From Opitutia bacterium (GTDB lineage Bacteria; Verrucomicrobiota; Verrucomicrobiia; Opitutales; Opitutaceae): 64,000 nt of DNA. Shown one piece after another: positions 30,901-38,910 of the stretch. Within the stretch, counting starts at the first letter, position 1. Each line of letters starts with the position of its first letter. The notes beneath the pieces are model-generated. The model saw nothing but the letters and a program-made list of their open reading frames with translations, was not told where the DNA came from and searched no databases. Position numbers and translations under genes: made by a program. The DNA lies in the NCBI GenBank assembly GCA_947461205.1, contig CANHJG010000002.1, positions 1 through 64,000 on the forward strand, read 5' to 3'.

Positions 30901-30994
30901 CAGCATGCAGGAACGCACCGGCAGTCCGCCACTGTGGAGCGCCTATCAGGTCTGGGGCACCACCTGGACCTTCGGCGTCAAGGGTGTGTTCTGA
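27983..30994 (+). CDS. TonB-dependent outer-membrane receptor with carboxypeptidase-regulatory-like domain
   Basis: A 1003-residue receptor counted from ATG 27983. A signal peptide (RRFFSLGVAVLLVTGLPAQP) is followed by a carboxypeptidase-regulatory-like domain (GVISGRVFNPATGEYLRNAEI to VVDVAPGATVNRDFDL, about 36-115), a plug (GDNSEGNVGEFLKHLPGVEV, RNISLRGLGSEYTAVTLDGV) and a beta-barrel ending in Phe (GVKGVF). It imports a substrate across the outer membrane with TonB energy. The neighbouring SGNH-hydrolase fusion, FAD oxidoreductase, MFS transporter and divergent AraC suggest a sugar or glycoside. The 28-kb receptor differs from the 48-kb one in having the extra N-terminal domain. Confidence 0.93.
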   Translation: MNSPASHPLHRLRRFFSLGVAVLLVTGLPAQPVVGGVISGRVFNPATGEYLRNAEIRLTETGQSAISGNEGTFRVSPVPPGKATLVVSYTGYRTATAVVDVAPGATVNRDFDLVSTLQTATASEAIKLGAFVVAGEREGNAKAIMEQRRSMNITNTVASDVFGDNSEGNVGEFLKHLPGVEVEMSFGEIRNISLRGLGSEYTAVTLDGVSLASADPSSTGGGSDARVFTFEQVSLSSMDTIEVSKTVSADVDANAPAGTINLKTKRAFERAGRRVTVQANVAAHSEELNLRKSPGPGEEMPSRKLRPGGIFEYSDVFLNQRLGVVLNISESNLYQEVLATSLTYNRSPTTADPRPIVITAIGMTHSPRFNERFTTTLTTDFKATPQLVLSLGLIYNWSDLWMAQQVVDFTAGARNAIVGVEPLVSFTSSNAGSVAVAPSRNSKAGQTFSYLPKFEYKVGDLLLEGRFANSISRGWYDPLNQRGTIRNMVSPTASNVAFRAQRSSDTSADWKITQVGGRDLANGANFTSPEANINDGRSLRAQVYSGEITATLKTDRFVPVIWKTGVKTKHETFDLKNKLGSIRYNYVGPGGGPVGGWAGLTSPLGIDLGMLGGSVTTTSGQPLFMPDMRRIGQAFLNRPDYFQLFLPVNNYFNANVANTRHYEEQVDAAFAMGTATLGKVTLRAGLRWEQTGTDSLEFDPLTNAEVRAAGFPATSRATTIPGIDYQFFTKPRIHRTGDYDNLFPSASFKYMLNPNLSFHAGYSRTIRRPQISQVAGVWLVNDQTLRATVPNVNLQPETSDNYSARLAYYFEPVGLLGINFYQNSVKDLLQSSDLTAEEFGYTESDLARYTFVSTTNVPGRVQIRGMELEYSQSLSFLPRPLKGLSVRASYTRNYAEIRRPSMSPHTASGGLSYTGGRFNASLNAKWSDNVPTNEAGNNYVRHRTSLDASGGFRLTPRYSLFISARNLTNAAYISMQERTGSPPLWSAYQVWGTTWTFGVKGVF

Positions 30995-31047
30995 CCCGCC
31001 TGCATCTCGCCCCCCATGCTTAACTCCCGCCCCTTATCCGCTGCTTC

Positions 31048-33087
31048 ATGACGACCGGCTCCCTCCTCCACATTTTCCTCGCCCTCTCGCTGGCGGTCGC
31101 CTCGGCCCCGGCCGCCGAGCCCGCGCCGGTCGTCATCGACAGCCTGGCCGCGCTCGCCGACTACGCCGGACGCAGCCACGTCCGCGTCAAAATGAAAGCC
31201 GGCATCTACCTCCTCAACGACGCCACCCTGGCCCGCGCCGCCGAGGTGAAACACCCGGAGTTGGCCGGCAAGGCTGCCGGCAGCTACCGCGTCAACACGC
31301 TGCTGCATTTCTCCGGCAGCGACAGCGTCTATGACCTCGCGGGCGTCGTCATCCACCTCGACACCGCGTTGCACCAAACAGTGCGTGGCCCCCTCGACAA
31401 GATCTTCATCTCCGGCGCGCGCACGACCCTTTCCGGTCTGGAATTCGCCGATCTCGGCGACACCCCGCCCAACAAGGGCGGGCTGCGCATGCTGCACGTC
31501 ATCGGCGACGGCAACACGATCGAAAACGTGACCCTCCGGACGCGCGGCTCCTCGCCCTACGGCTACGGCAACCTGCTCGGCAAGGGCAGCCACGCCCTCG
31601 TGCCCCTCTCCAAGCAGTCCTGCCTGCTCATCACCGGCCGCGACAACCGCATCCTCAGCACCAAGGTCATCACGCGCACCTTCGGCCACGGCATCGTGAT
31701 GCAAGGCGCCGTGAACACGCTGATCCAGGGTTGCTACGTCGAGGGCGAGATGCGCTCGACCGACGACATGCTCAAGGAGACTTCCGGCCCAGCGCACAGC
31801 GTGGGTTTTCGGAGCGATTATCCGCCCGGGAAGATCGTACCAGGCCAGATGGTCGCCCTGAGCGAGGACGGCGTGCGCGCCTATCCCGACGGCAGTCAGG
31901 TGGGCGGGCGGCGCACCGAGAATATCACCGTGATCGACTGCACCGTGAAGAACATGCGCTCCGGCTTCGACCTGGCCGCGGCCCGCGGCGCCGTGCGCGT
32001 GTCGGGCAGCACGGCGATCGGCTGCAGCGAAAAAGGCTATGCGGTTCCCTCCGGCGGCGTCATCGAACGCTGCGCCGGCGACGCTTTGTATGCGCCGCTG
32101 CTCTCGCTGCATGACAAGCATGGCCGCGATTGCCGCATCGATCTGACCCTGATCGGCACCTCCGGCGATTTTCCGCCCGCGCGCCTGGCCGAGATCAACG
32201 GCACGGGCCACCAGATCGTGATCAAACCCCATCCCGCGGGCGAACCGGCCCAGGCGAGGCCGATCGTCTTCGGCGACTCGTTTTGGGCGGACGTACAGCG
32301 CTTTCGGGATCCCACCATCACCCGCGAAGACTCGACCGGTGCCCGTGGTATCGCACTGCGCAACGAAACCGCCATGCCCTTGGTGTTGGGCCCGACGGCC
32401 CGCGACTGTGTCATCTCCACCCTCGGCCCGGTGCGGCGCGACGAGGGCCAGAACAACCGGTGCTCCGCGATTTCACCCCCGGCGCCGGTCACCGGCTCAC
32501 CGGCGAAGGTGGTTTGCTTCGGCGACAGCATCACGAAGCGGGGCTATCCCGACGAACTCGCCACGTTGCTCGGCGTGGCGGTCGTCAACGCAGGCGTCGG
32601 CGGCAACACCACGACCGCCGGCTTGAAGCGGATGCAGCGCGATGTGCTGGATCTGAAACCCAGCGTGGTCGTCATCTGCTTCGGCACCAATGACAGCCGG
32701 GTGGATGCCCCGAAGGTCCATGTGACGGTCGATGCCTACACCGCAAATCTCCGGCAGATGCTGGCCCGCTGCGCGGAGATCCCTGCGCGCGTCGTGCTCT
32801 GCACCGTGCCGCCGATCAATCCCGAGCCCTACTTCCAGCGGCACGCGAAACCGGCCTTCGACGAGTTGGGCGGTCTGCCGGCGATCCTTGAGCGATACCG
32901 CGCCGCGGTGCGGCGCCTCGGCGCCGAGCTCGGCGTGCCGGTGGTTGACTTGGGACAGCAGCTCCCCGCCACTCCGGCCTGGCTGAGCGCCGACGGCGTC
33001 CATCCCGCTCCCGCGGGCAACACGATCCTCGCGCAGCTGATCGCCGCCCAGGTCGCCCCGCTGCTCGGCCCGCGCGCCCACCCATGA
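31048..33087 (+). CDS. Exported beta-helix / SGNH hydrolase fusion
   Basis: A 679-residue protein: signal peptide (GSLLHIFLALSLAVASAPAAE), a right-handed parallel beta-helix region over about residues 25-470 (repeated G-x-N/G-N-x-I-x-N-pattern turns, as in pectate-lyase-like proteins), then a complete SGNH/GDSL hydrolase from about residue 485 with all blocks: FGDSIT (Ser), NAGVGGNTT (Gly), GTNDSR (Asn) and DGVHPA (Asp-His). SGNH enzymes remove acetyl groups or cut esters of sugars. The fusion suggests a helix domain that binds a polysaccharide next to an esterase. It lies 53 bp after the receptor and overlaps the next gene by 4 bp. Confidence 0.87.
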   Translation: MTTGSLLHIFLALSLAVASAPAAEPAPVVIDSLAALADYAGRSHVRVKMKAGIYLLNDATLARAAEVKHPELAGKAAGSYRVNTLLHFSGSDSVYDLAGVVIHLDTALHQTVRGPLDKIFISGARTTLSGLEFADLGDTPPNKGGLRMLHVIGDGNTIENVTLRTRGSSPYGYGNLLGKGSHALVPLSKQSCLLITGRDNRILSTKVITRTFGHGIVMQGAVNTLIQGCYVEGEMRSTDDMLKETSGPAHSVGFRSDYPPGKIVPGQMVALSEDGVRAYPDGSQVGGRRTENITVIDCTVKNMRSGFDLAAARGAVRVSGSTAIGCSEKGYAVPSGGVIERCAGDALYAPLLSLHDKHGRDCRIDLTLIGTSGDFPPARLAEINGTGHQIVIKPHPAGEPAQARPIVFGDSFWADVQRFRDPTITREDSTGARGIALRNETAMPLVLGPTARDCVISTLGPVRRDEGQNNRCSAISPPAPVTGSPAKVVCFGDSITKRGYPDELATLLGVAVVNAGVGGNTTTAGLKRMQRDVLDLKPSVVVICFGTNDSRVDAPKVHVTVDAYTANLRQMLARCAEIPARVVLCTVPPINPEPYFQRHAKPAFDELGGLPAILERYRAAVRRLGAELGVPVVDLGQQLPATPAWLSADGVHPAPAGNTILAQLIAAQVAPLLGPRAHP

Positions 33088-34478
33088 GCACCCTGCCGAT
33101 CCACCCCCACCCTGTCGCCTTCGACGTCCTCGTCATGGGCGGGGGCGTGTCGGGCAGCGTGGCCGCGATCGCGGCGGCCCGCACCGGCGCGCGCGTGCTG
33201 CTCGTCGAGGAGCACGGCTTCCTCGGCGGTTCGCTCACCGCCATGGGCGTCGGGCCGATGATGAGCTTTCACAACCCCGACGGCGAACAGGTAGTCCGCG
33301 GCATTCCCGACGAGATCATCCGGCGCCTCCAGGCCCGCGGCGCCAGCTTGGGCCACATCGCCGACACCACGACCTATTGCAGCACCGTCACGCCATTCGA
33401 AAGCGAGGAGCTCAAGATTGAACTGGAAGACATGCTCACCGCCGCCGGTGGCGAGGTGCTGTTTCACACCCAATTGGCCGGGGTAATCGCGGCAACGGAT
33501 CGCCTCGCCGCGATCGTGCTCTGCAACAAGGCGGGCCTCACGGCGTTTCGCGCGAAAATCTTCATCGATGCCACCGGCGATGCCGACCTCGCCGCGCGGG
33601 CTGGCGTCGCATTCACCCTCGGGCGCACGGGCGATGGACTCGCCCAACCCATGACGATGAATCTGAAGCTGGCTAATGTGGATACGGCGGCGGTGCGCGA
33701 ATATGCCCGGAGCCATCCCGACGATTTTCTTTGGTCGCCGGTGGGCCAGACAGAGGGCCTTCGCCGTCTCGCCTCGTCCCCCCGTCTGAGTCTGGCGGGC
33801 TTCCTCGGCGCCTGGAAGGCCGCCCGCGAGCGCGGCGAGGTCGACGTCCCGCGCGATCAGGTGCTCTTTTTCGAGACGCCGACTCCCGGCGTCGTGATTG
33901 TTAACACCTCGCGGATCGCTGGCCTGAATGCGGCCGATCCGTTCCAGCTCAGCCGGGCCGAGATGATCGGCCGCAAGCAATGCGCGCAGATCTTCCGCTT
34001 CCTGCGCACCCACGCCCCGGGCTTTGCCCAAGCCGTGCGGATGGACACCGCCGCCAAGATCGGCGTGCGCGAGACCCGGCATGTCGCCGGCCTCTACCAG
34101 CTGACCGCGGACGACCTTCTGGCCTCGCGCGCCTTTCCCGACGCGATCGCGCTCGGCGGCTACCCGATCGACATTCATGCCCCGTCCGCCGAAACCACCA
34201 CGACCAAGCCCCTGCGGCCATCGGCCCGCTATCAGATCCCGCTGCGCAGTCTGCTGGTCGAGCGGCCGGAGAATCTCATCGTCGTCGGACGCTGTATCAG
34301 TGCCACGCACGAAGCGGCGGCGGCGTTCCGGGTGACCCCGATTGCGATGGCGATCGGCCAGGCCGGCGGGGTCACCGCGGCAGAAGCGGTCCGCGGCGAC
34401 GTTGCACCCGCGCAGGTGCCCTACGCCGCAGTTCGCGAGCGATTGTTGCAACAAGGGGCGCAGTTGCCGGCGCCGTAA
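33084..34478 (+). CDS. FAD-dependent oxidoreductase (FAD_oxidored family)
   Basis: A 464-residue protein with an N-terminal FAD-binding motif (DVLVMGGGVSGSVAAIAAARTGARVLLVEE, about 12-40), the GGSLTAMGVGPMMSFHN segment and the C-terminal ENLIVVGRCISATHEAAAAFRVTPIAMAIGQAGG, matching the FAD-dependent oxidoreductase family that sits in many carbohydrate-utilisation loci of Verrucomicrobia and Planctomycetes. No signal peptide. Its start overlaps the SGNH-fusion stop by 4 bp, so the two are translationally coupled. Substrate unknown. Confidence 0.83.
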   Translation: MSTLPIHPHPVAFDVLVMGGGVSGSVAAIAAARTGARVLLVEEHGFLGGSLTAMGVGPMMSFHNPDGEQVVRGIPDEIIRRLQARGASLGHIADTTTYCSTVTPFESEELKIELEDMLTAAGGEVLFHTQLAGVIAATDRLAAIVLCNKAGLTAFRAKIFIDATGDADLAARAGVAFTLGRTGDGLAQPMTMNLKLANVDTAAVREYARSHPDDFLWSPVGQTEGLRRLASSPRLSLAGFLGAWKAARERGEVDVPRDQVLFFETPTPGVVIVNTSRIAGLNAADPFQLSRAEMIGRKQCAQIFRFLRTHAPGFAQAVRMDTAAKIGVRETRHVAGLYQLTADDLLASRAFPDAIALGGYPIDIHAPSAETTTTKPLRPSARYQIPLRSLLVERPENLIVVGRCISATHEAAAAFRVTPIAMAIGQAGGVTAAEAVRGDVAPAQVPYAAVRERLLQQGAQLPAP

Positions 34479-34522
34479 ATCGGGCGTGCGTCCGCGCTGA
34501 TCCGCCCTTTAGCCTTATCACC

Positions 34523-35773
34523 ATGGACTGGATACGACCGGAACGCCGCCGCTGGATCATCCTCGGCGTCGTCTTTGGGGCGATGGTCCTCAACTATGTG
34601 GACCGGCAAATCGTGTCGGTGCTGAAGCCCACGCTGAAGGCCGAATTCGGCCTCGATGACCGCGGGTATGCCATGCTGATCAACGTGTTCGTTTTTTGCT
34701 ACGCGAGCAGCTACGCCGTGGCCGGCTGGCTCGTCGATCGGTTCGGCGCCGGGCGGGTGATGGTCTACGGTATGCTCGCGTGGTCGGGGGCCTGCTTCGG
34801 CGGCGCCTTCACCCGGACCTTCGGCCAACTCGCGTTTTTTCGTGGGCTGCTGGGGGTGGCCGAGCCTACGACGTTTCCCGCCCAGCTGCGCGTGGTGACG
34901 ATCTGGTTTCCTCCGGCCCTGCGGGCGACAGCCAACAGTCTTTGCGCCGCGGGCAGTACCGTGGGGGCCATCATCGCCCCGCCGCTCATCGCCTGGCTGG
35001 CAGTGCGGTTCGGCTGGCATGCGGCGTTCTTCGTGCCCGGTGTGATCGGCCTTGGGTTGGCCGTGGTCTGGCGCCTGGTGTATCGCGACCCTCCCGCCGT
35101 CGTCGGTCCGGCTCTGGCCCTGGGCGCGGCGGCGGATCGGGCCGCGGGGTTTACGTGGCCTCAGCTCTGGCGCACGCGCAGCCTCTGGGGCCTCTTGCTC
35201 AGCCGCTTCATCAGCGACCCGGTGTGGTACTTCTGCCTCTTCTGGCTGCCCGGCTACCTGCAGGAACGCTCGGGCCTCACCCTCGCGCAAATCGGCCTGC
35301 TCGGCTGGATCCCCTTCCTCGTGGCCGATCTCGGCGGCGTGGGCAGCTCCCTGTTCTCGGACCGTCTCGTCCGCCGCGGCGTCGCGCCCCTGCGCGCGCG
35401 CCAGCTCACGCTCGCCGGCGCCGCGGTCTTGGCGCCGGTCTGCCTGCTGACGCCCCATTTCCCCCACCCTTTCGCCACCCTCGCCATTTTCAGCGTGGTC
35501 GGCGCGGTTTGCCTCACCTGGCTCTTCAATCTCGGGGTGGTGGTGGCCGACGCCTTTCCCGCCGCCAACGTCGGCAGTGTTTGGGGGATCGCGGGCGCCT
35601 TTGGCGCAACCGGGGCCATCTGCTTCAACGTCTATGTCGGCCACCTGATGGAGACCTTCGGGGCCGGCCGCATCTTCGTGGCGCTGGCCGTGCTGCATCC
35701 GCTCGCCGCGGTCGTGCTCTGGCTGACGGTGCGGCGCGAGCATCCGAACGGAAGCGGATTGTCGGCGGCGTGA
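34523..35773 (+). CDS. MFS transporter (anion:cation symporter/hexuronate type)
   Basis: A 416-residue membrane protein with about twelve hydrophobic segments starting at ATG 34523. The first half has the major-facilitator loop FGAGRVMVYGML, and the opening VLNYVDRQIVSVLKPTLKAEFGLDDRGYAMLINVFVFCYASSYAVAGWLVDRFGAGR is typical of the ACS (hexuronate/galactarate) subfamily. It most likely imports an organic acid such as a uronate released by the periplasmic enzymes of this locus. It is the last gene of the receptor-SGNH-oxidoreductase-transporter series, 44 bp after the oxidoreductase. Confidence 0.85.
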   Translation: MDWIRPERRRWIILGVVFGAMVLNYVDRQIVSVLKPTLKAEFGLDDRGYAMLINVFVFCYASSYAVAGWLVDRFGAGRVMVYGMLAWSGACFGGAFTRTFGQLAFFRGLLGVAEPTTFPAQLRVVTIWFPPALRATANSLCAAGSTVGAIIAPPLIAWLAVRFGWHAAFFVPGVIGLGLAVVWRLVYRDPPAVVGPALALGAAADRAAGFTWPQLWRTRSLWGLLLSRFISDPVWYFCLFWLPGYLQERSGLTLAQIGLLGWIPFLVADLGGVGSSLFSDRLVRRGVAPLRARQLTLAGAAVLAPVCLLTPHFPHPFATLAIFSVVGAVCLTWLFNLGVVVADAFPAANVGSVWGIAGAFGATGAICFNVYVGHLMETFGAGRIFVALAVLHPLAAVVLWLTVRREHPNGSGLSAA

Positions 35774-35829
35774 TCGGTCACGCGGCCACGATGACGAACA
35801 GGCATCGCGGGCCGGCCGCGAAGATTGGC

Positions 35830-37266
35830 TTAGCTAGGACCGCGTTGCAGGATGTGATAGTTGGCCATCGAAATGCCGCTTAGCATCGCGCCGACGATCC
35901 CCAAAAAGCCTTGGTCGGTGCCGCACAGGTAGAGGTTGCCCAGAGCCGTCCGCCCCTGCCGGTGTTTCACGGCCGACCCGTAGATGGCACCGCCGAGATG
36001 GCCGGTGAATTTCATGATCGTGCGCGGCGTGAACATGTCGGTGGTCACGGTTGCGACCGTCAGCGCATCGTCGCTGGCGAGCGCGGGCAGGAACCGGCGG
36101 GCGCTCCGTTGCACCGCAGCAAACCACCGCGTCTTGTCGGCCCGGTAGGTCTCCTCCGGCAGGTGCGCCCATTGCGCATAGTTCGCCAGACAGGTGACCC
36201 GAAAAATTCCCTCGGGCAGCACACGGTCGGCACCGTAGTCGAAGTTGTTCGGAATGCAGATGACGCCGCTGCGCGTGTCCACCTGCCCGGTCGACCGCTC
36301 GTAGGCGAAATGGGCGGAATCGTTGAAAAAAACGATCGTGTCGCTCCCCCACCCCAGCGCCGCCGGCTGCCGGTCCAGAATACTGATGGTCTCGACAAAG
36401 GACAGCGGGCCGGGGGCGCTAGGGGGCTCAGCGCCGCCAGCGGCCACCAGCCGTTCGGTCTCGGGCGCGCCAATCGACGAGATCACATGGTCGGCGGTGA
36501 TTTCGTCCCCGCCCTCGAGCACCAACGCGGTCGCCCGGCCCGCGTGAGTCACGATTTTTTGCACGCCGCATTTCATCCGCCGTTCGCCCCCCGCCGCGCG
36601 GTATTTTTCCAGCAGCACGCGCAAAACGACGCGCACGCCCTCGAACGGCCGCGCAAAACCTTCGAGGAAGAGCGCCTTGAACATGATGACGAACTGGCCG
36701 AACTCCATGTCATGCTCCGTCGCGCTCCCGTAATACATCAGCGGGCAAAAGAGCATGTCCTCCAACAGCGGGTCGGTGATATGCTGCCGGACCAGCGTTC
36801 GCGCCGAGACGGCCACGGTATCGAGGGATACGTCGTTGTAGGTGCGCACGGCCGCGACGAGCTGGCGAAACCCGTCCGCCTGCGCCGGAAAATGCTGCGC
36901 GACCTCGCCCTCGAAGACGGCAAAGTCATTGGTGAAGCGCAGCGAGGTTTCGCCGTGCGGACCGAACGCGATGCGCGACTGCTGCTGCTCGCAGAGCGCG
37001 AATTCGTCGCGTTCGATGCGGAGTTGCCGGAGCAGTTTGCCGAGCGGGGTGCCCTTCACGCCCGGCCGCACGAAATTCGTCATCGCGTGGAGCCCCACGT
37101 CGAACTTCCGCCCCCCGATACTGTAGAAACTATTGAGCCCGCCGACGGCATTGTGGCGCTCGAAGATGCACACGCTCTTCCCGAAATGCGCCAGGCGGAT
37201 CCCGGCGGCCAGTCCGGACATGCCGGCGCCGATGATGGCGACGTCGTAGTGGGAGCGGGTGTTCAT
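35830..37266 (-). CDS. CrtI/retinol-saturase-like FAD-dependent oxidoreductase (copy 2)
   Basis: A 478-residue protein of the phytoene desaturase superfamily: GAGMSGL at 13-19, FERHNAVGGLNSFYSIGGRKFDVGLH as the FAD-contact segment, and a C-terminal LYLCGTDQGFLGIVGAMLSGISMANYHILQ closing the site. Sequence identity to copy 1 (24070-25527) looks low, so they are separate paralogs, not a recent duplication. It follows the ketosynthase-ACP pair, which argues for an acyl-ACP-bound chain as substrate. A terminator lies between it and the ACP gene. Similar ketosynthase-ACP-CrtI-like trios are found in Planctomycetes and in proposed ladderane lipid clusters. Confidence 0.82.
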   Translation of the reverse strand: MNTRSHYDVAIIGAGMSGLAAGIRLAHFGKSVCIFERHNAVGGLNSFYSIGGRKFDVGLHAMTNFVRPGVKGTPLGKLLRQLRIERDEFALCEQQQSRIAFGPHGETSLRFTNDFAVFEGEVAQHFPAQADGFRQLVAAVRTYNDVSLDTVAVSARTLVRQHITDPLLEDMLFCPLMYYGSATEHDMEFGQFVIMFKALFLEGFARPFEGVRVVLRVLLEKYRAAGGERRMKCGVQKIVTHAGRATALVLEGGDEITADHVISSIGAPETERLVAAGGAEPPSAPGPLSFVETISILDRQPAALGWGSDTIVFFNDSAHFAYERSTGQVDTRSGVICIPNNFDYGADRVLPEGIFRVTCLANYAQWAHLPEETYRADKTRWFAAVQRSARRFLPALASDDALTVATVTTDMFTPRTIMKFTGHLGGAIYGSAVKHRQGRTALGNLYLCGTDQGFLGIVGAMLSGISMANYHILQRGPS

Positions 37267-37276
37267 GCGCGGCTAC

Positions 37277-37303
37277 AAAAAGGGCCGGGAAGCGTCCCGG
37301 CCC
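37277..37303 (-). terminator. Intrinsic terminator between the ACP and CrtI-like genes
   Basis: A perfect 9-bp stem (GGGCCGGGA at 37282-37290 and TCCCGGCCC at 37295-37303) with a 4-nt loop, followed on the minus strand by five T (37277-37281). It stands inside an apparent operon, downstream of the ACP gene and 11 bp before the CrtI-like start. Confidence 0.8.
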
Positions 37304-37329
37304 GAAAATCGCCCGTGGATTCCCGGCCC

Positions 37330-37593
37330 TCAGCTTTTCCCCGCGAGGGCGTCGAACTTCGGCGTCAGATACTCCGCGCAGCTGTCGAGGCTGGCGAGCT
37401 GCGGATAATCCTTCTCCGGGACCTCGATGCCGTGCCGCTTCCGCAGCTCCATCACAATGTCCAAAAAGTCCATGCTATCGAGCTGGAGTTGATCGCGCAG
37501 CCGCACCTCGGGCTTCACGTTGCCCAGGTCCTCGTCAGGGGCGATGTCGGCGATAATATCGAGCACCACCTTCTTGCATTCGTCTTTGGTCAT
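37330..37593 (-). CDS. Dedicated acyl carrier protein
   Basis: An 87-residue acyl carrier protein. The 4'-phosphopantetheine attachment site is Ser40 in QLDSMDFLDIV (DSM instead of the usual DSL), within an acidic helix-rich sequence. It carries the growing acyl chain on a phosphopantetheine arm in the cytosol. Lying 15 bp downstream of the ketosynthase and followed by the CrtI-like gene, it is probably not the housekeeping AcpP but a pathway-specific carrier. Confidence 0.88.
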   Translation of the reverse strand: MTKDECKKVVLDIIADIAPDEDLGNVKPEVRLRDQLQLDSMDFLDIVMELRKRHGIEVPEKDYPQLASLDSCAEYLTPKFDALAGKS

Positions 37594-37608
37594 AGTCAGG
37601 AGCCGGAA

Positions 37609-38847
37609 TTAGGGGACAAACCGTTTAACAATCAATGTGGAATTTATCCCGAGCATCCCGAAGGAATTGTTCAGGATGGTGTCCACTTTCGCAACCTTCC
37701 GCGGATGATTGAGGACGAGCCCCGGCAGCGCGCACAGCGGATCGAGGTCGTCGACATTGATCGTGGGGTGAACCACGAGGTCATCGAACGACGGCAGGTT
37801 GCCCGCCAGTTCCAACGCACCCGCCGCCCCCATGCAGTGGCCGATGTAACTTTTCGTGTTGTTGATGTGCGTGTCGGGACACCCTTCGCCAAACACCGCC
37901 CGAATCGCCTCGCACTCCTGGATATCGCCCAGCGTAGTGGCCGTCGCATGGGTGTTCACGATGTGGATGTCGCTCGGCGTGAGCCCGGCGCGGCGGATGG
38001 CGGCGTGGACGCATTCGGCCTGCCGCGTCGGATTCGGGAGCACGTAGTCGCTGGCGTCGCTGTTGACGTGGTAACCGGCGATTTCCCCGTAAATCTTCGC
38101 CCCGCGCGCGCGGGCGTCGTCCCACCGTTCGAGCGTGTAAAGCGCGCCGCCCTCGGAGATGACGATCCCGTTGCGCGCCTTGTCGAAGGGCCGCGAGGCC
38201 TTGAGCGGATCGTCGTGGGTCGCGAGGGCGTTTTGGGACTTGAAGCCGGCAAAAATACCGAACGTGTGGATGCTCTCGCTGACGCCGCCGCAGAGCGCGA
38301 GATCCACCTCACCCAAGCGGAGCATCTGCGCGGCGTGGACCAGACCCATATTGCCTGCGGCGCAGGCGGCGCCGATGGTGTAGGCAGGACCGGTGACGCC
38401 GAGGTTGAGCGACGCCTCACCGGCCGGATTGTTGGCGACAGTGCGGGGGTTGTGGTAGTGGGACCAGAACTTGGTGTCGTAATTGAATTTCGAGATGTTG
38501 TAGATCTCGTTTTCAGTTTCGACGTTTCCGTGCTCGGTGCAGCCGATGTAAATGCCGACCCGGTCCTTGGCGACCGCGTCCCAATTCAAGCCGCTGTCCG
38601 CAAGCGCCTCTCGCGCGCAGTAGATCGCAATACTCCCGGCCCGGGTGCCGACGCGCACTTCTTTCTTCTTCTGATGTTTCAGCGCATCAAAGTGGCAGAC
38701 CCCCGCAAGCTGCGAGCCCATGTAGCGGATTTCTTTGCGCTCGATGCCCGCGACACCCGCGAGCAGGTTGGCGCGAAACTCCGCCAAAGAACTCCCGTTC
38801 GGAGCGGTCAGACCAACACCAGTGATGACGATGCGCGAGGGCTTCAT
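37609..38847 (-). CDS. Beta-ketoacyl-ACP synthase (KAS I/II type)
   Basis: A 412-residue ketosynthase from ATG 38847. It has Cys162 in IGAACAAGNMGL (nucleophile), His300 in NTHATATTLGD and His337 in TKSYIGHCMGAAGALEL with Lys332: the complete Cys-His-His triad of KAS I/II enzymes. The motifs are divergent from textbook FabF (NTHATATTLGD for NAHGTSTPLGD; CAAG for CATG), which suggests a specialised extender with its own ACP partner in the adjacent gene. It performs the two-carbon chain extension. Divergent from galE across 63 bp; the first gene of the KAS-ACP-CrtI-like trio. A role in lipid synthesis is inferred. Confidence 0.88.
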   Translation of the reverse strand: MKPSRIVITGVGLTAPNGSSLAEFRANLLAGVAGIERKEIRYMGSQLAGVCHFDALKHQKKKEVRVGTRAGSIAIYCAREALADSGLNWDAVAKDRVGIYIGCTEHGNVETENEIYNISKFNYDTKFWSHYHNPRTVANNPAGEASLNLGVTGPAYTIGAACAAGNMGLVHAAQMLRLGEVDLALCGGVSESIHTFGIFAGFKSQNALATHDDPLKASRPFDKARNGIVISEGGALYTLERWDDARARGAKIYGEIAGYHVNSDASDYVLPNPTRQAECVHAAIRRAGLTPSDIHIVNTHATATTLGDIQECEAIRAVFGEGCPDTHINNTKSYIGHCMGAAGALELAGNLPSFDDLVVHPTINVDDLDPLCALPGLVLNHPRKVAKVDTILNNSFGMLGINSTLIVKRFVP

Positions 38848-38910
38848 TGCGTAGGAAAGGGAAATCGCTAGCCAACCTCCGCCCGAAAGCAATACAACCC
38901 TCCCTTCAAA

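Noticed and set aside
20892-38847. A true ladderane cluster
   Set aside because: Only some proposed ladderane components are present and no radical SAM enzyme was seen; kept only as a comparison.
35911-38871. A 986-codon plus-strand open frame
   Set aside because: Antisense to the CrtI-like, ACP and ketosynthase genes; no motif; a GC-rich shadow.
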